Shown piece by piece: positions 7,561 through 10,546 of a DNA stretch of 10,546 nucleotides. Position numbers and translations under genes: made by a program. The stretch's first letter is position 1; each line of letters begins with the position of its first letter. Source of the stretch: Obelidium mucronatum (taxonomy: Eukaryota > Chytridiomycota > Chytridiomycetes > Chytridiales > Chytriomycetaceae); NCBI GenBank assembly GCA_025765595.1, contig JAIVFH010000682.1, forward strand, positions 1 through 10,546, in the 5' to 3' direction. The notes beneath the pieces are model-generated. The model saw only the letters and a program-made list of their open reading frames with translations. It did no database searches and was not told the DNA's origin.

Positions 7561-10546
7561 ATGTCACACTTCACTGACTACCAAGTTCGACGGTTCAGAT
7601 TCATATTTAATCAATACTCTGAAGGTGCAACTACGTATGCCAGTGTGCAACAGAAAACAGTTGATACATTTCAAGATCCCATCAATGGATCAACAAACAC
7701 ATTGTTGCATCGCGATGACCAAAGTTGGTCCATTAAGATCAATTTTAGACTCACGGCAAAAGAGTTTTGCGAGTTGTTGGTGAGTGATGAATTCAGCCAT
7801 AGACGAGATACGACACCTGACAACACTGCATTGTATTCTTTCAGCCCCGATTTGGACCAGCCATTACTTTACTTCAGGCGCGAGACTTTATCTATGAATA
7901 TGACTCTTCATGTACAGGATCGCTAGACTTTGATGACTTTATGGAGTTTCTTGGGGATTATCAAGCCATTTTGCAAGTGCGACGAGACAAAGCCACAGCA
8001 TATTACCTTGGAAGACTGAATGTAACTGGCAGCCAAAGCGCAGTTTCTTCAATGCATTAAACCACTTATTTTGTGTTTTAAGAATGCTCAAAAGCCCAAT
8101 ATGGAAGGCGGCCCCATATGGAATATCGACGACCCAATTCCCCACGACGACCCTGTAAGTTGGAAATTCAAATCAAAAATTCGGCCTGTAACCTCCTCTT
8201 TCCATGACAGAAAGTGTTAATTGCGCGGCTCTTTATTCAAAAGTATCCCGAACCAGTTCATTATTTAAGCACATTGTCACTGGATGATCCTGAATTCTTC
8301 TTCACAAAGTCGGAATCAGTCACAATAGACATTGCAGAAAAAGGATTTATTGAAGATATGAATATTTTAAAGCGTTCGATAGTGGTTCGCATTTATTCTG
8401 CAAGGAATTTGCTATCGTTGACAAGGTAAGCCTTGTTTTCTCCATTTTTCCTCACGAGTCTTATCACTGAAGAAAAAAATAACACAACGCAACACGGACA
8501 TACACACAAAGATTGAAGAAAAGACCAAAAAAGGGGATTGAGTTTGACTCACTGGATCCCATGATCCGCGTAGAACTTGCAGGAATAGTGCAACAAACAC
8601 CTGCTATTATTTCCACCATAAAACCAGACTGGAATCAAGATTTGAAGTTTGAGATAACTATTCCTCCTGGAGAGATTCACGACGTGCAGCAGTGGGTAGA
8701 TCGACAGGTTATGTATATTAGCTTGGTGGATTTCGATGGGAATGGGACCACCCAGTTAAGTGAACAAGTCGCAGTGATATAGCTGATGATTAAAAACTTA
8801 TATCAATAGAAATACTGAAGTTCTGGCTGCTTGCTCTATCCCACTCTTGAAAATCCTAACGTCTGTCAAAAAACCAATGTGGCAAGTGGTCAGACTGAAT
8901 CCATTGGATTGCGTTCTGCCATCATCATGGCTTCCTTGTTTAGAGCTAAGTATTTCCGATAACACGAGAGAGCAGTGGGCATGGGCAAAGATAATGGATG
9001 CCTACACAATTCCCGAAGAAGGTATGGAAGCCCATCACAAACAAGAGCGTTTCTGATTAATTTCGAAATGCGGCACAGTGTGGTTTCATAACCATAAAGA
9101 AAAACTTCTCAACGATTTGGACCGTGTAGCACGGAGTCAAACGGAATTGGTGAGGCTGGGCATGACTGACTAAGTATTATTGATTTAGGTTTTTTAAAAA
9201 AATTGCAGACGATAGATCTTTGGAGGAGATATTGTACAACGACTAGACCTTTGAGAACACCATTTCGACGTCGTACATTCCACACATTCATCTTGAACGA
9301 ACTAAATCAAATAGTGCCACTGACTACGCTGATACGACCTATATCTATAACAAACTCAACTGTATCCATGGAATCTCCGCAAGATGTTGCACGGGAGATT
9401 TCCCGTATTCCATATTACACTGCCATAGTGACAAGAAGCAAAAAGACAGAAATACTCATCTCAAACACTTGAGTGATGCACAAGAAGAATGCCTCAATAG
9501 AGCCGACCGAACCTTTGGATGGCCAATCAGTAGGGGGTGGATATCACAGCATAATTGGACTTTGTCAGCAACACAGAACCTTCTTTGCCCAAGTGGCCAG
9601 TCCCCAGACTATGCTCCTACAGAGGAAAGGCACATTACTGGAACACGCAATGCTACTCTGTTAATATGTTGCTTGGCATGGGGATGCCTTCTTATGTTGC
9701 AATGGGTCAAGGTTGGTTCCGCTGGCTGACTCATGGAAATTGATATTCATTTTGATTTAGCAAAGAAGCGACCATACCGTTTTGGGTTTATTTCAAATCT
9801 GAAGTAAGATCTACAAGCATATATTGAAGCCGAGGAGTTTGATGATTTTTCTCCTTGTGAAATCACATACAGCAACGTTGAACCACCACTGCAATTCCAA
9901 AGAACAGAATTTCGGCAAGTTTGGAAGCATCGAGGAGGCAGACAAATAATATTGACGTTCAAGTCATTCATTGGGATCCAGTCACAGGTTATTGAATCTG
10001 TTTCTGTAAAACCAAACTTAAACCAATACTTATATCAGGAGCAAATTATACAAAATCGCATCAACCCAATTTCGGTTTCGAAAGGATTGAAACTGTTTTC
10101 GACAACACAAACATCTTTTACAATATCCAAAAGTCAAACAATTTGAAAAGACCGTTTTTCTCATGGGATTTAGGGAACTTGAAGCACTGGATTCCTTTCT
10201 TTCCGGAGGATTTGACTCCAACTAGCCCCATAAATTGTTTCTGTAAGTTTGGGATAATTCTCCTTCTCCTATCTTTTTTTTTTAAAAAAAAGATCCTATG
10301 ATAGATTCCGCAAATTCCATTATTCCAGCAAATCCACCGAGCAAAGCAACCCTCGAAGCCGATAATCGATCACTACTTAAATCTCGCACAAGATATTCAA
10401 CTATACCGGAGACATGCCCTGTTCATACAAAAACGTGTTTCCACAGAGCAGCATCAAAGTTCCTTCGATTCATTTAAACCGTTTTGAGTTGCGTTTGTCT
10501 GATATGTTGATGGAAAATATGCTTTGGAAAACTCTTGCAAAGGCGT
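7561..10546 (+). CDS. CC2D2A: CC2D2A-like protein: EF-hand + C2 + inactive transglutaminase-like domain, 3' partial
   Basis: CC2D2A (MKS6) is a structural protein of the ciliary transition-zone MKS module. Proposed exons: 7561-7779, 7845-8021, 8083-8154, 8211-8425, 8512-8754, 8810-9021, 9079-9149, 9209-9427, 9485-9711, 9766-9803, 9942-9987, 10039-10242, 10305-edge. Phases agree up to 9427; later junctions are less sure, and the 138-nt intron 9804-9941 is an outlier. Residues 93-104 form an EF-hand loop (DSSCTGSLDFDD). Residues ~212-330 are a C2 domain (SIVVRIYSARNLLSL, DPMIRVEL, PDWNQDLKFEI, YISLVDFDGNG). Then come LNELNQIVPLTTLIRPI, DVAREISRIPYYT, EHAMLLC/NMLLGMGMPSYVAMG, HWDPVTG and NIFYNIQ, in the order of the CC2D2A transglutaminase-like region. 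Where CEP76-type relatives have GDC.DHA this protein has no Cys, so it is probably catalytically dead, as in CC2D2A. Frame breaks near 9661 and 10475 look like errors. The N-terminus is far shorter than in animal CC2D2A. Confidence 0.75.

Noticed and set aside
9022..9208. Apparent frameshifts between 8755 and 9208 in the CC2D2A-like gene
   Set aside because: They are explained by three ordinary phase-consistent introns: 8755-8809, 9022-9078 and 9150-9208.
9200..10546. CEP76 rather than CC2D2A as the identity of the right-hand gene
   Set aside because: Both have C2 and transglutaminase-like parts with EHA.LLC, but the motif order LNELNQIVPLTTLIRPI, VAREISRIPYY, HWDPVTG and NIFYNIQ follows CC2D2A, and the GDC catalytic-type motif of CEP76 is absent.
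1..10546. Mobile elements, CRISPR arrays, rRNA or tRNA genes
   Set aside because: No terminal repeats, transposase or reverse-transcriptase motifs, spaced direct repeats or recognisable RNA genes are seen on either strand.

Overview
The window reads as a compact eukaryotic nuclear contig with six protein-coding genes, short GT-AG introns (mostly about 47-95 nt) and very small intergenic gaps. A zoosporic (flagellated, early-diverging) fungus is the best guess. It carries a fungal-type Vps3844_C/DUF3844 membrane protein and a fungal-style split F-box protein, and also a CC2D2A-like ciliary transition-zone gene, which non-flagellated fungi lack. This lineage call is inference; no rRNA or other marker is present.

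Layout: (1) 1-619, + strand, the 3' end of the U2 snRNP gene SF3B1, whose first ~145 bases carry several frame breaks. (2) 833-2432, - strand, an F-box/LRR-like protein with one good intron and one ambiguous junction. (3) 2476-3798, - strand, a complete four-exon U5 snRNP WD40 gene, SNRNP40. (4) 3876-5806, + strand, a ten-exon secretory-pathway membrane protein with signal peptide, EGF-like cysteine cluster, TM helix and Vps3844_C signature. (5) 5856-7441, + strand, a two-exon WDR76/CMR1 homologue. (6) 7561 to the right edge, + strand, an intron-dense gene with EF-hand, C2 and inactive transglutaminase-like regions, resembling the C-terminal half of CC2D2A. SNRNP40 and the Vps3844 gene are divergent across a 77-bp, ~91% AT spacer. 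SF3B1 and the F-box gene converge.

The genes form no pathway together: two are spliceosomal, one acts in chromatin/DNA-damage biology, one in the endomembrane system, one in ubiquitin ligation and one in the cilium. The main unifying signal is at their 3' ends. All five visible stop codons have a perfect AATAAA hexamer overlapping them or starting within 10 nt, implying tiny 3' UTRs, and two same-strand gene pairs are separated by only 43-49 bp.

Clear frame breaks cluster near the two window edges (1-145, ~9661 and ~10475), which suggests low-coverage contig ends rather than pseudogenes. I see no mobile element, CRISPR array, rRNA or tRNA. No clearly new multi-gene system was found; the most unusual items are the stop-coupled poly(A) signals and the EF-hand/C2/TGL architecture.
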